Shown here piece by piece: positions 35,206 to 45,976 of a stretch of DNA of 64,000 nucleotides; positions within the stretch are counted from its first letter, which is position 1; each line of letters opens with the position of its first letter. Where the stretch lies: positions 1-64,000 of the forward strand of contig NZ_OCNE01000006.1 of assembly GCF_900230195.1 (NCBI RefSeq), written 5' to 3'. A model generated the notes under the pieces. The model saw only the letters and a program-made list of their open reading frames with translations, did not search any database and had not been told where the DNA came from. The position numbers and the translations under genes are program-made. The DNA is from Streptomyces zhaozhouensis. GTDB taxonomy: Bacteria > Actinomycetota > Actinomycetes > Streptomycetales > Streptomycetaceae.

Positions 35206-36762
35206 TCACGGGCGACGCAGCGCGTCGGCCGCGCCGGGACCGGTGACCAGGGGCAGCGAGGCGCCCTGCCGCGCGGCGCCTTCGTTCCCCCGCTGCTCCA
35301 GGAGGTCCTTGCCGAGCAGCTCGGGGTCCGGCAGCTCCACCGGGTACTCGCCGTCGAAGCAGGCCCGGCAGAGGTTGGGCCTGGCGATGGTGGTGGCCTC
35401 GACCATCCCGTCGAGCGAGATGTAGGAGAGCGAGTCGGCGCCCAGCGAGGCGCCGATCTCGGCCACGGAGAGCCCGTTGGCGATCAGCTCGGCGCGGGTC
35501 GCGAAGTCGATGCCGAAGAAACAGGGCCACTTGATCGGAGGCGAGCTGATCCGGACGTGCACCTCGGCGGCGCCGGCCTCGCGGAGCATCCGCACCAGGG
35601 CGCGCTGGGTGTTGCCCCGGACGATGGAGTCGTCCACGACCACGAGCCGCTTGCCCCGGATGACCTCCTTCAGCGGGTTGAGCTTCAGCCGGATGCCCAA
35701 CTGTCGGATGGTCTGACTGGGCTGGATGAACGTGCGCCCCACGTAGGAGTTCTTCACCAGGCCCGAGCCGTACGGGATGCCGCTGGCCTCCGCGTAGCCG
35801 ATGGCCGCCGGCGTGCCCGACTCCGGCGTCGATATGACCAGATCGGCGTCGACCGGCGCCTCGGCCGCCAGCCGCCGGCCCATCTCCACCCGGGAGAGGT
35901 ACACGTTGCGTCCCGCGATGTCCGTGTCCGGGCGGGCCAGGTAGACATACTCGAAGACACAGCCGCGCGGCTTCGCATCCGCGAATCTTGTGGAACGGAG
36001 GCCGTTCTGGTCGACGGCGATCAGCTCGCCCGGCTCGACCTCGCGGACCATCGAGGCACCGACGATGTCGAGCGCCGCGGTCTCCGAGGCCACCACCCAG
36101 CCGCGCTCCAGCCGGCCGAGCACCAGCGGGCGGAAGCCCTGCGGGTCCCGGGCGGCGTAGAGGGTGTCCTCGTCCATGAACGCGAACGAGAAGGCGCCCC
36201 TGACCCGGGGCAGCACCAGCGGCGCCGCCTCCTCCACGGTCAGCGGCTCACCCTGCTCGTCGCGCTGGCCCGCCAGCAGCATCGTGACCAGGTCCGTGTC
36301 GTTGCTGGTCACCACCCGCTGGCGGGAGGAGCGGCCGCCCGGCAGCTCGGCGACGAGCTGGGCCAGCTCGGCCGTGTTGACCAGGTTCCCGTTGTGGGCG
36401 AGCGCGATCGAGCCGTGTCCGGTCGCCCGGAAGGTCGGCTGGGCGTTCTCCCAGGTGGAGGAGCCGGTCGTCGAGTAGCGGGCGTGGCCGACGGCCATGT
36501 GGCCGGTCAGCGAGCCGAGGGAGGTCTCGTCGAAGACCTGGGAGACCAGTCCCATGTCCTTGAAGACCAGGATCTTGGAACCGTCGCTCACCGCGATCCC
36601 CGCGGATTCCTGTCCGCGGTGCTGTAGCGCGTAGAGCCCGTAATAGGTGAGTTTGGCGACCTCCTCGCCCGGGGCCCAGACTCCGAAGACGCCGCAAGCG
36701 TCCCTCGGGCCTTTCTCGCCGGGGTCGAGGTCGTGGTTGAGTCGTCCGTCACCACGTGGCAC
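35206..36762 (-). CDS. purF: Amidophosphoribosyltransferase
   Basis: 518 residues. First committed step: PRPP plus glutamine to phosphoribosylamine. The N-terminal propeptide (about 21 residues) ends before the catalytic Cys of ACGVFGVWAP; the glutaminase half has LQHRGQESAGI and LAHNGNLVN. The PRTase half has the PRPP loop VVVDDSIVRGNT. End-product inhibition by AMP and GMP is known for the family. GTG 36762 is the only reasonable start; its RBS is weak (TCATGGT). First gene of purF-purM. Confidence 0.97.
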   Translation of the reverse strand: MPRGDGRLNHDLDPGEKGPRDACGVFGVWAPGEEVAKLTYYGLYALQHRGQESAGIAVSDGSKILVFKDMGLVSQVFDETSLGSLTGHMAVGHARYSTTGSSTWENAQPTFRATGHGSIALAHNGNLVNTAELAQLVAELPGGRSSRQRVVTSNDTDLVTMLLAGQRDEQGEPLTVEEAAPLVLPRVRGAFSFAFMDEDTLYAARDPQGFRPLVLGRLERGWVVASETAALDIVGASMVREVEPGELIAVDQNGLRSTRFADAKPRGCVFEYVYLARPDTDIAGRNVYLSRVEMGRRLAAEAPVDADLVISTPESGTPAAIGYAEASGIPYGSGLVKNSYVGRTFIQPSQTIRQLGIRLKLNPLKEVIRGKRLVVVDDSIVRGNTQRALVRMLREAGAAEVHVRISSPPIKWPCFFGIDFATRAELIANGLSVAEIGASLGADSLSYISLDGMVEATTIARPNLCRACFDGEYPVELPDPELLGKDLLEQRGNEGAARQGASLPLVTGPGAADALRRP

Positions 36763-36863
36763 ACCATGAGTTTAGGCCAGAGCGGGGGGTCGGCGAGAAC
36801 CCCTCGATTGTGAGACATACCCCATGCCCGGCCCGGATCGACCGGAAAGCGGACGCAGGGCGG

Positions 36864-37670
36864 TCAGGCGAGCACGGGCAGTTCACCGGCGAGCGCCCCG
36901 GCCCGTTCGCCGCTGGCCCGCAGCCGGCCGGCGGCGGTGGCCGCCGCCCAGTCGGTGCGCCCGGTGGCCAGGCGCAGCCAGGTGATCGGGTCGCTCTCCA
37001 CCACGTTCGGCGGGGTGCCCCTGGTGTGCCGGGGCCCGGCCAGGCACTGCACCGCGGCGAACGGCGGCACCCGCACCTCGGTCGAGGCGCCGGGCGCCTT
37101 GGCGGCCAGCGCGTCCGCGAGCACCCGAACGGTGATCGCCAGCGCCTGCCGGTCGAGCCGCACGGGCGTGCCCGTCGCGCGGGTCAGGTCGTCGCTGTGC
37201 ACCACCAGCTCGACGATCCTGGTCACCGTGAAGTCCAACGCCCGCATCGCGCCGAACCGGTGGGGGACCAGCAGGTCCTCCCTGACCCCCGTCTCGATGA
37301 CCGCGTCCAGCTCCTCGGCCGCGCCGTCGATCGCCGCCCGGTGGTCCTGCTGGCGGCCGGCGGCCTCGCGGGAGTCCCGGTCCAGCTCCGCCGCGAGGTC
37401 GCGAGTGCCCAGCGCCCAGCGCTCGAGGTCGACCTCCGCCCTGGTCACCGTGGGCGCCGGCCGCGCGAGCAGCCGGGGCAGCGTGTCCATCTCCTCGGCG
37501 AGATGCGCCAGCAGCACGCGCACGTCCCAGCCGGCCAGACCGGACGGCCGCGTCAGCCGCTCGTCGGGCAGTTCGTGGACGGCCAGCCGCAGGAACTCCA
37601 CCTGGGCGAGCAGCGCGTCACGAACCCGTTCGGCTTGGTGGACACGGGGTTTGCGGCGGGCGGCAGACAT
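36864..37670 (-). CDS. Maleylpyruvate-isomerase-family (mycothiol-dependent, DinB-like) protein
   Basis: 268 residues. The N-terminal half has the DinB-like helix with a metal-binding His ([20 protein letters not shown]), and a second motif [17 protein letters not shown]. The C-terminal half is sterol-carrier-like ([15 protein letters not shown]). Members of this TIGR03083 family use mycothiol as cofactor where known, for example maleylpyruvate isomerase. The substrate of this one is unknown. ATG 37670 (MSAARRKPR) is used. It sits about 100 nt upstream of purF on the same strand, so purF could be partly read through from it. Confidence 0.8.
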   Translation of the reverse strand: MSAARRKPRVHQAERVRDALLAQVEFLRLAVHELPDERLTRPSGLAGWDVRVLLAHLAEEMDTLPRLLARPAPTVTRAEVDLERWALGTRDLAAELDRDSREAAGRQQDHRAAIDGAAEELDAVIETGVREDLLVPHRFGAMRALDFTVTRIVELVVHSDDLTRATGTPVRLDRQALAITVRVLADALAAKAPGASTEVRVPPFAAVQCLAGPRHTRGTPPNVVESDPITWLRLATGRTDWAAATAAGRLRASGERAGALAGELPVLA

Positions 37671-37773
37671 GACACGGAGCTTACGTCGGCCACCCGGCAT
37701 CGGATGGTGACAAGGTCATACCAACCAGACGCTCCCCCGGGCCGGCTGTCCCCGACGGGCCTAGGATGCGGCC

Positions 37774-38292
37774 ATGGTGTACGCGGACCGGTATCTGGCA
37801 GAGGACGAGGAACTCGTCTACGAGACCAGGCAGCACTGGACGACGCTGGTCAGCGAGTTTCTGCTGCTGTGTCTGATCATCGTCCTGGCGAGCGCGGCCA
37901 TCTGGGTGCTGCCCACCGACGAGGACTGGGGCGGCACCGGCGTCTGGGTGGTGCTCGGGGCGGCGGTGATCGCGGCGATCTGGCTCTGGCTGGTGCCGCT
38001 GCTCCAGTGGCGTGCCACGGTCTACTTCCTCACCACCAAGCGGCTGCACAAGCGCTCGGGCTTTCTGTCGAAGCGGGGCCGCAGCATCCCGCTGGCCCGG
38101 GTCAACGACGTGTCGTTCTCCGCCTCCCTCTGGGAGCGGCTGATGCGGTACGGAACGGTCCGCGTCCAGTCGGCCTCCGAGCAGGGGATGATGACGCTGC
38201 GGCACGTTCCGGACCCGGAGGGTCTCAAGAGCCGGGTCTACCAGGCGATCGACGGCCTGCGCGACGAGCCGCCGGCACAGCCGCCGTACTGA
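37774..38292 (+). CDS. PH domain-containing membrane protein
   Basis: 172 residues. Two transmembrane helices close together (about 27-47 EFLLLCLIIVLASAAIWVL and about 56-78 VWVVLGAAVIAAIWLWLVPL) are followed by a bacterial PH-like domain (YFLTTKRLHKRSGFLSKRG, then IPLARVNDVSFSASLWERL). This is a common actinobacterial module thought to sit on the inner membrane face; no enzyme activity is expected. Separate from neighbours. Confidence 0.85.
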   Translation: MVYADRYLAEDEELVYETRQHWTTLVSEFLLLCLIIVLASAAIWVLPTDEDWGGTGVWVVLGAAVIAAIWLWLVPLLQWRATVYFLTTKRLHKRSGFLSKRGRSIPLARVNDVSFSASLWERLMRYGTVRVQSASEQGMMTLRHVPDPEGLKSRVYQAIDGLRDEPPAQPPY

Positions 38293-38402
38293 GCCCCCAC
38301 CCCTCTCGGGCGATACGCCGCGAAGACCCCGGAAGCCCCGGGAGGCACAAAAAGGGGCGCATCACCTGAATGCCCCGCCGGGAACCGGGTACCCCGGACG
38401 GC

Positions 38403-38855
38403 ATGGCTGGTATCGAACTGCACAGCACGGCGTTCAACGACCGCACGCCGATTCCAGGCCGCTACACCCTGGACGGCGAGAACGTGTCCCCTCCCCTGAT
38501 CTGGTCGGCGCCCCCGAAGGGCACGACCGAGCTGGTGCTGCTCTGCGAGGACCCGGACGCCCCGTCCGGCACCTTCGTGCACTGGCTGGTCACCGGCATC
38601 GACCCGGACAGCAGCGGAGTCGCCGAGGGAGACGTGCCCGACGGCGGGACCGCCCACCGCAACGACTTCGGCGACCACGGCTGGGACGGCCCCCAACCGC
38701 CGGTGGGCGACCGGCCGCACCGCTACCGCTTCCGGCTGTACGCGGTGCCGGAACCGGTGCCGCTGCCCGAGGCGGCGACCGCCGAGCAGGTGCACAGGAC
38801 CATGAGCCAGCACGGGCTGGCCAGCGGCCTGCTCACGGGCCTCCACCAGCGGTGA
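38403..38855 (+). CDS. YbhB/YbcL family (PEBP-like) protein
   Basis: 150 residues. Phosphatidylethanolamine-binding-protein fold: LHSTAFNDRTPIPGRYTLDG, NVSPPLIWSAPPKGT and the ligand-site DPDAPSGTFVHWLV, then GPQPPVGDRPHRYRFRLYAV. Bacterial members are of uncertain function; some affect protein phosphorylation or behave as lysozyme inhibitors. ATG 38403 gives the family's usual N-terminus; ATG 38370 adds 11 residues with an RBS (GGGG) at wider spacing. Confidence 0.88.
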   Translation: MAGIELHSTAFNDRTPIPGRYTLDGENVSPPLIWSAPPKGTTELVLLCEDPDAPSGTFVHWLVTGIDPDSSGVAEGDVPDGGTAHRNDFGDHGWDGPQPPVGDRPHRYRFRLYAVPEPVPLPEAATAEQVHRTMSQHGLASGLLTGLHQR

Positions 38856-38910
38856 TCCGGCGCGGGTCCAGCGGTGACCCCGCCCCGGCGGAGCAGAGAG
38901 GAGTGCGGCG

Positions 38911-39414
38911 ATGGTCCGCAAGAAGGTCGAGGGCAACGAGGAGCAGCGGCGGGCGGCGGCCAGGGCCGCCAGGGCGGCGGGCGAACGCCCCAGCGCCCGC
39001 AACGTCACCACCGGCGCCTCCAAGCAGCGCACCCATCTGCCCGACCGGAACTCGCTCGACCACGACGAACGGATGGAGCCCCTGACGCGCGGCAAGCAGC
39101 GGGTCGAGGCCGCCGAGCAGGAGGCCGAACGCGCCGAGCCGCCGCCCCCCGAGCCGCCCGGCCGTTCGTTCACCGGCCGCGAGAACCCGGGCTACGGTCG
39201 GGAACACCAGGCCGTCTTCCAGGCCGTGGCCCAGGCCGAGCAGCGCCACGACGGCGAGGCCGTCCACGCCCACGAGGTGGCGCGCGTCGCCGGCCTCCCG
39301 CACGACCGGACGAAGGTGCTCCTGCACGACCTGGTGAGCTCCCAGCACCTGGTCACCAAGCTGGAACGCACCGACGACCCCGACCTGGGCCCGCGCTACG
39401 AGACCAGGCCCTGA
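38911..39414 (+). CDS. Conserved hypothetical protein
   Basis: 167 residues, very hydrophilic. The first about 85 residues are Arg/Ala/Glu-rich and probably disordered (ARNVTTGASKQRTHLPDRNS). The last about 75 look like a small winged-helix-like fold (AVHAHEVARVAGLPHDRTKV then LLHDLVSSQHLVTKLE). I do not recognise a family. RBS GAGGAG precedes ATG 38911. Convergent with purL; 69 nt separate the stops. Confidence 0.75.
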   Translation: MVRKKVEGNEEQRRAAARAARAAGERPSARNVTTGASKQRTHLPDRNSLDHDERMEPLTRGKQRVEAAEQEAERAEPPPPEPPGRSFTGRENPGYGREHQAVFQAVAQAEQRHDGEAVHAHEVARVAGLPHDRTKVLLHDLVSSQHLVTKLERTDDPDLGPRYETRP

Positions 39415-39483
39415 GCGGGGCGCCGGGCGCGGGCCCCCCGGGAGGGGCGGCCGGCCGCGGTGCGAGCGGCCGCCCGACCCCGG

Positions 39484-41750
<2,267 letters not shown>

Positions 41751-41751
<1 letters not shown>

Positions 41752-42425
41752 CAGGCGACCAGCTTCTTGAGTACCGAGGTGAAGAACGGGAGGCCGTCGG
41801 TGGTGGGCCCGGTCAGGGCCTCGACAGCGTGTTCCGGGTGGGGCATCAGGCCCACGACGTTGCCGGCGGCGTTGGTGACACCGGCGATGTCCCGGCGGGA
41901 GCCGTTGGGGTTCACGTCCAGGTAGCGGAAGACCACCCGGCCCTCGGCCTCCAGCTCGTCGAGGGTGGCCTCGTCGGCCACGTAGCCGCCCTCGCCGTTC
42001 TTCAACGGGACGGTGATCTCGGCGCCGGGCGCGAAGTCCCCGGTCCAGGCGGTGGCGGCGTTCTCCACGCGCAGTCGCTGGTCCCGGCAGACGAAGTGGA
42101 GATGGTCGTTGCGGGTGAGCGCGCCGGGCAGCAGATGGGATTCGCAGAGCACCTGGAAACCGTTGCAGATACCGAGGACCGGCAGACCGTCCCTGGCGCC
42201 CGCAATGATCGTTTCCATCACGGGAGAGAAACGCGCGATCGCGCCACAACGGAGATAGTCCCCATAGGAGAAACCTCCGGGCAGGATCACGGCATCGACC
42301 TGGTGCAGGTCTTTGTCTCCGTGCCACAACGCGACCGGCTCCCCGCCGGCGAGCTTTACCGCACGGCCCGCGTCCCGGTCGTCGAGAGATCCGGGAAATG
42401 TGACGACTCCTACACGAGTGGTCAC
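41751..42425 (-). CDS. purQ: Phosphoribosylformylglycinamidine synthase glutaminase PurQ
   Basis: 224 residues. Class I glutamine amidotransferase. The nucleophile Cys is in [14 protein letters not shown], the His/Glu pair in [12 protein letters not shown]. It opens with [16 protein letters not shown] 42425 overlaps the purS stop (GTGA), and the stop overlaps the purL ATG. Confidence 0.97.
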
Positions 42426-42718
42426 CGGACCGCCCCTTCTTCCGCATTGTTGTCCGCGGACACGGCTTCGGCCGGGTCCTCGACGCGGACCACGAAGTCC
42501 TCGATCACGGTGTTGGCCAGAAACGTGCCGGCGATCTCCCTGATCCTGGCGAGCGCCGCCTCGTCGGCGGGCCCCTCCAGGTCGAGTTCGAAGCGCTTGC
42601 CCTGGCGGACATCCGCGATGCCCTCGAACCCGAGGCGGGGCAACGCCCGTTGGACCGCCTGCCCTTGGGGGTCGAGGATCTCCGGCTTGAGCATGACGTC
42701 AACTACGACGCGGGCCAC
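42422..42718 (-). CDS. purS: Phosphoribosylformylglycinamidine synthase subunit PurS
   Basis: 98 residues, slightly longer than the usual 80-90. Begins [20 protein letters not shown], the standard PurS opening, with [16 protein letters not shown] in the middle; a C-terminal acidic tail of about 15 residues is extra. Scaffold that passes ammonia from PurQ to PurL. GTG 42718 has RBS GGAG. First gene of the purSQL operon. Confidence 0.96.
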   Translation of the reverse strand: MARVVVDVMLKPEILDPQGQAVQRALPRLGFEGIADVRQGKRFELDLEGPADEAALARIREIAGTFLANTVIEDFVVRVEDPAEAVSADNNAEEGAVR

Positions 42719-43144
42719 TGGTTACTCCCGGTGGTGATGCGGTGGTGGTGAGACGGGACGACGCAGCCTGACACGGAGGTGACACGGTGCTTGACGCCGC
42801 ATGGTTCAGCGTACCCGGCGGCGAAATCTACACGGGTAGACGACCGGATACTGGTCACGTTAAGGTATCGGGCCAACAAACCCCTGCAAGAAACGAGCAT
42901 GAAAAAGTAGGGTCCCGGTACGTGACGACTCTCGACGTGAGATGCGGGAGAGATCACAAGATGGTCCGTCAGATGACACGCGACGGTATTTCCGGCGTTT
43001 CACTTAAGCGCCTCCAGCGCAGTACAAATTAAGAAGAAGCTCACTAACGAGGGGAGCGCCGAGTTCGTGGCCGCCGGGATACCGGCGTGACCCGCCCCGG
43101 AACGTCGGGGATACGGCGACACACTCCCGAAAGGACCGATATCC
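42719..43144. promoter_or_regulatory. Divergent control region of purSQL and lsrL
   Basis: 426 nt, A/T-richer than the genes (for example CACGTTAAGGTATC near 42857, and AATTAAGAAGAAGC near 43027). An 81-codon plus-strand frame (42787-43032) has no family character and is not called. It should hold the promoters for both directions. A small hairpin CGCCGG/CCGGCG occurs near 43072-43087. Because Lsr2-type proteins bind A/T-rich DNA, lsrL autoregulation here is possible. Confidence 0.5.
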
Positions 43145-43474
43145 GTGGCACAGCGTGTAGTGGTCACTCTCTCCGATGACATCGACGGCGGGGAAGCCGC
43201 CGAGACGGTCGCCTTCGGCCTCGATGGCAAGATCTACGAGATCGACCTCAGCTCGGACAACGCCGAGCAGCTGCGCAGCGCGCTCGCCCCCTTCGTCGAG
43301 GCGGGGAGGAAGCGGAGCCGCTCGGGCCGCACCTTCCACCGCACCGCGGTGGCACCCGACCCGCGGGCGGTGCGCGCCTGGGCCGAGTCCAACGGGCTGG
43401 GCGTGCCGGCCAGGGGCCGCATCCCCCGGAAGGTGTACGACGCGTTCAACCAGGCGCACGCCACGGCGCGTTGA
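43145..43474 (+). CDS. lsrL: Lsr2-family nucleoid protein (LsrL-type)
   Basis: 109 residues. N-terminal dimerisation half (QRVVVTLSDDIDGGEAAETV, FGLDGKIYEIDL), C-terminal DNA-binding half with the AT-hook-like RGR in VPARGRIPRKVYDAFNQAH. Lsr2 silences A/T-rich foreign and antibiotic genes in Streptomyces; a second copy, LsrL (SCO4076), lies beside purSQL in S. coelicolor, exactly as here. GTG 43145 with AAAGGA upstream. Chosen as LsrL rather than Lsr2 because of location. Confidence 0.88.
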   Translation: MAQRVVVTLSDDIDGGEAAETVAFGLDGKIYEIDLSSDNAEQLRSALAPFVEAGRKRSRSGRTFHRTAVAPDPRAVRAWAESNGLGVPARGRIPRKVYDAFNQAHATAR

Positions 43475-43512
43475 GCCGAACGACAACCGAGCGGGTGGCG
43501 GACTGAGCCGAC

Positions 43513-43543
43513 TTGCCATGCACCCCGGGTGATCCGCTAGAGT
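43513..43543 (+). promoter_or_regulatory. Promoter of tRNA-Gly(UCC)
   Basis: TTGCCA (43513-43518), 19 nt, TAGAGT (43538-43543), 53 nt before the tRNA; the same -10 hexamer as in front of tRNA-Asp copy 2. A short leader with a G/A-rich stem (CGGGGCTT-like) intervenes. Confidence 0.5.
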
Positions 43544-43596
43544 CTGGAGCACGCCGAGGGGCGAAGGGCCGAAAGGCCGGAAGCCCCGAGGAGCGC

Positions 43597-43668
43597 GCGG
43601 GTGTAGTTCAGTAGTAGAACACCCTCTTTCCAAGAGGGAGGCGCAGTGTGCAATTCCTGTCACCCGCT
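43597..43668 (+). tRNA. tRNA-Gly (anticodon UCC) with non-canonical D- and T-loops
   Basis: 72 nt. Acceptor GCGGGTG pairs with CACCCGC; anticodon stem CCCTC/GAGGG, loop TTTCCAA, anticodon UCC. The elbow is abnormal: the D-loop reads AGTAGTA without the invariant GG, and the T-loop region reads GTGCAATT where GTTCRANT is expected. The T-stem pairs (GCAG with CTGT) only if one T is bulged. In staphylococci, tRNA-Gly with these two replacements bind EF-Tu poorly and serve peptidoglycan bridge synthesis. Here the role is unproven; decoding of GGA codons may depend on it. Confidence 0.9.
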
Positions 43669-43735
43669 CCAGCCGCTGGACCGGTCTTCGGATCGGGTAC
43701 AGTAGGCCAGCATCACCCGCTCGCGGGTGGCCCAC

Positions 43736-43808
43736 GCGGACGTGGCTCAGTTGGTAGAGCATCACCTTGCCAAGGTGAGGGTCGCGAGTTCGAATCTCGT
43801 CGTCCGCT
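43736..43808 (+). tRNA. tRNA-Gly (anticodon GCC)
   Basis: 73 nt, fully canonical: acceptor GCGGACG/CGTCCGC, anticodon loop TTGCCAA, D-loop with GG, T-loop TTCGAAT. It lies 67 nt after the aberrant tRNA-Gly on the same strand. Confidence 0.97.
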
Positions 43809-43813
43809 CGGCA

Positions 43814-43850
43814 CGAGGGCCCGATGTCGTTCATCGACATCGGGCCCTCG
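43814..43850 (+). terminator. Terminator hairpin after tRNA-Gly(GCC)
   Basis: CGAGGGCCCGATGTCG, loop TTCAT, CGACATCGGGCCCTCG: 16 perfect pairs starting six bases after the tRNA. Only a weak T-rich tail (CTCTGTG). Confidence 0.85.
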
Positions 43851-44102
43851 CTCTGTGCCCGTGTCCTGGTGAACGCCTCGCCCGTGTCCTCGCGACCGCC
43901 GCTCGGAGCGGCCCGCCCCCTCTCGTCTCCCGGCCGGTCGGCCCGCGCCGCCGCTCGCTCTCGCCGCCCCCTGACACATGCCCCGCCTCCCTCGCGGTCG
44001 CCGTCACGCTCCCGGAAGAGCCCCGCTTTCCCGGCCCCGGAAGCGGCTCTCTGTCCTGGTATGTCGATTCTTCCCGGGGCGGGCGGGCGAGGGAACTGAC
44101 AT

Positions 44103-44124
44103 CTGTCACATGGGTTGGTGACAG
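44103..44124. promoter_or_regulatory. Inverted repeat upstream of the ABC/two-component operon, candidate response-regulator site
   Basis: CTGTCAC, 8 nt, GTGACAG, perfect, 43 nt before the ATPase start. Half-sites are one and a half helical turns apart, as for NarL/LuxR-type regulators. The remaining 43851-44102 upstream holds no gene. Confidence 0.5.
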
Positions 44125-44167
44125 CTCGCACTGCCGACCGGGTCCAGGGGGCGGAAGGCTTGAGGGC

Positions 44168-45127
44168 ATGGATACGGCAATCGAGGTGCAGGGGCTGCGC
44201 AGGAGCTATGCCGGCCGGGGGTCCGAGAGCGGGTACGAGGCCGTCAGAGGCCTGGACTTCTCCGTGCGGCAGGGTGAGGTCTTCGCCCTGCTCGGGACGA
44301 ACGGCGCGGGCAAGACCTCCACGGTGGAGCTGCTGGAGGGACTGGCGCCGCCCACGAGTGGTCAGATTCGGATACTCGGGCTCGACCCGTTCCACGATCG
44401 GGCGGTGGTGCGCCCCTGGATCGGGATCATGCTCCAGGAGGGCGGGCTGCCGAGCGAGCTGACCGCCCTGGAGACGGCCCGGATGTGGGCCGGCTGCACC
44501 ACGGACGCGCGGCCGCCAGAGGAGGCCCTGGCGCTGGTCGGGCTGGAGGGGCGGGCAGACGTCCGGGCCAAGCAGCTCTCCGGCGGTGAGCGGCGGCGGC
44601 TGGACTTCGCGCTGGCGCTGACGGGCCGCCCCAGGGTGCTCTTCCTGGACGAGCCGACCACCGGCCTCGACCCGCAGGCCCGCCGCACCACCTGGGAGCT
44701 GGTGCGAAGCCTTCGCGACGAAGGGACCACGATCGTGCTCACCACGCACTACCTGGAGGAGGCCGAGGCGCTGGCCGACCGGCTGGCGATCATGACGGAG
44801 GGCCGGATCACGGTCTCGGGCACCCCGGAGGAGGTGATGGCGGCACGTCCCTCGCGGATCAGGTTCCTGCTGCCCCCGGGGCTGGCCCCCGCGCAGCTGC
44901 CGCTCTCCCTGCCCGCTGCGGTGCACGACCGGCAGGTGGAGATCAGGACCCAGGACCTCCAGACCACGCTCACCGAGCTGCTGCTCTGGGCGAGGGCCCA
45001 GGGAGTGGTGCTGGAGGCGCTGGACGCGCGGTCCGCCTCGCTGGAAGAGGTCTTCCTGGAGATAGCGGGCGAGCAGAACGAGCTGAAGCGGCACGCCGCC
45101 GCTGTTCAGGGGGGAGAGGCAGCATGA
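44168..45127 (+). CDS. ABC transporter ATP-binding protein
   Basis: 319 residues. DrrA/CcmA-like ATPase of an export-type ABC-2 transporter. Walker A GTNGAGKT (43-50), signature LSGGERRRLDFALAL (about 137), Walker B VLFLDEPTTGLDP, H-loop TTHYLEEAE. A C-terminal domain of about 90 residues follows (ARSASLEEVFLEIAGEQNE). ATG 44168 (MDTAIEVQGL) has GGAAGG upstream. The stop overlaps the permease start (ATGA). First gene of a four-gene operon. Confidence 0.93.
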   Translation: MDTAIEVQGLRRSYAGRGSESGYEAVRGLDFSVRQGEVFALLGTNGAGKTSTVELLEGLAPPTSGQIRILGLDPFHDRAVVRPWIGIMLQEGGLPSELTALETARMWAGCTTDARPPEEALALVGLEGRADVRAKQLSGGERRRLDFALALTGRPRVLFLDEPTTGLDPQARRTTWELVRSLRDEGTTIVLTTHYLEEAEALADRLAIMTEGRITVSGTPEEVMAARPSRIRFLLPPGLAPAQLPLSLPAAVHDRQVEIRTQDLQTTLTELLLWARAQGVVLEALDARSASLEEVFLEIAGEQNELKRHAAAVQGGEAA

Positions 45128-45957
45128 GCATGACGCGGAGCGAGCAGCCCGAGCGGACGGCCCACCAGTCGCACCGGACGACGGCGGTGGTCAGCGCGGC
45201 CTCGGTGCGCCGGATGCGGGCGCTGGCGCGGGCGGAGTTGACGCTGCTGGTGCGCAGCAGGACAGCGCTGTGGGTGGCGCTGCTGATGCCGCTGATGATG
45301 GTGCTGGCGACCTACTCGGCGACCGAGGAGATGGATCTCTCGGAGGCGGGCCTGAGCCAGGGCGAGGCGGTGCTGACCGGGGGTGTCGGCATGGTGCTGC
45401 TGGTGGTCATCTATCTCAACCTGGTGCCGGCGCTGGTGACCCGGCGGGAGGAGCGCGTCCTCAAGCGGCTGCGCACCGGGGAGATAGCGGACAGCGAGAT
45501 CCTGATGGGTACCGCGCTGCCGACGGTGACGGTCGCGCTGGTCCAGTGCCTGGTGCTGGTGGTCGCCGGCACCGCCCTGCTGGACGTGTCGGCGCCCGGT
45601 TCGCCGGTGGTGCTGCTGGCGGGCATAGCCCTGGGCGTGGCCGTGCTGGTCCTGCTGGCGGTGCTGACGGCCGGGCTGACCAAGACGGTGGACAGCGCCC
45701 AGATCACCACCACGCCGATGCTGCTGGTCTGCGCGGTCGGCAGCGGGCTGTTCATCCCGCTGGAGATCTTCCCCGACGCGATGACGGAGATCTGCCGGAC
45801 GCTGCCGCTGACGGCGCCGGTCGAGCTGATCCGTCACGGGTGGATCGGCGGGCTGGACGGGACCGAGCTGGCCAGCGCCGGTGCGCTCTCCTTGGCGTGG
45901 GTGGTCGCCGGGGTGTTTGCTGTGAGGCGCTGGTTCCGCTGGGACCCGAGGCAGTGA
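45124..45957 (+). CDS. ABC-2 type transporter permease
   Basis: 277 residues, six transmembrane helices after a 45-residue cytoplasmic head (first helix ALWVALLMPLMMVLATY). The ABC-2 signature region TAPVELIRHGWIGGLDGTEL precedes the last helix. Pairs with the ATPase through a four-base overlap. Likely exports a hydrophobic compound or peptide; substrate not readable. Confidence 0.92.
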   Translation: MSMTRSEQPERTAHQSHRTTAVVSAASVRRMRALARAELTLLVRSRTALWVALLMPLMMVLATYSATEEMDLSEAGLSQGEAVLTGGVGMVLLVVIYLNLVPALVTRREERVLKRLRTGEIADSEILMGTALPTVTVALVQCLVLVVAGTALLDVSAPGSPVVLLAGIALGVAVLVLLAVLTAGLTKTVDSAQITTTPMLLVCAVGSGLFIPLEIFPDAMTEICRTLPLTAPVELIRHGWIGGLDGTELASAGALSLAWVVAGVFAVRRWFRWDPRQ

Positions 45958-45976
45958 CACGAGCACGGTCGGGCTT

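Noticed and set aside
41752..42447. N-terminal extension of PurL
   Set aside because: The extra sequence is the purQ gene in another frame; the TGATG overlap fixes the start at 41751.
42787..43032. 81-codon frame in the purS/lsrL gap
   Set aside because: Low GC at third positions and no motif; better explained as regulatory DNA.
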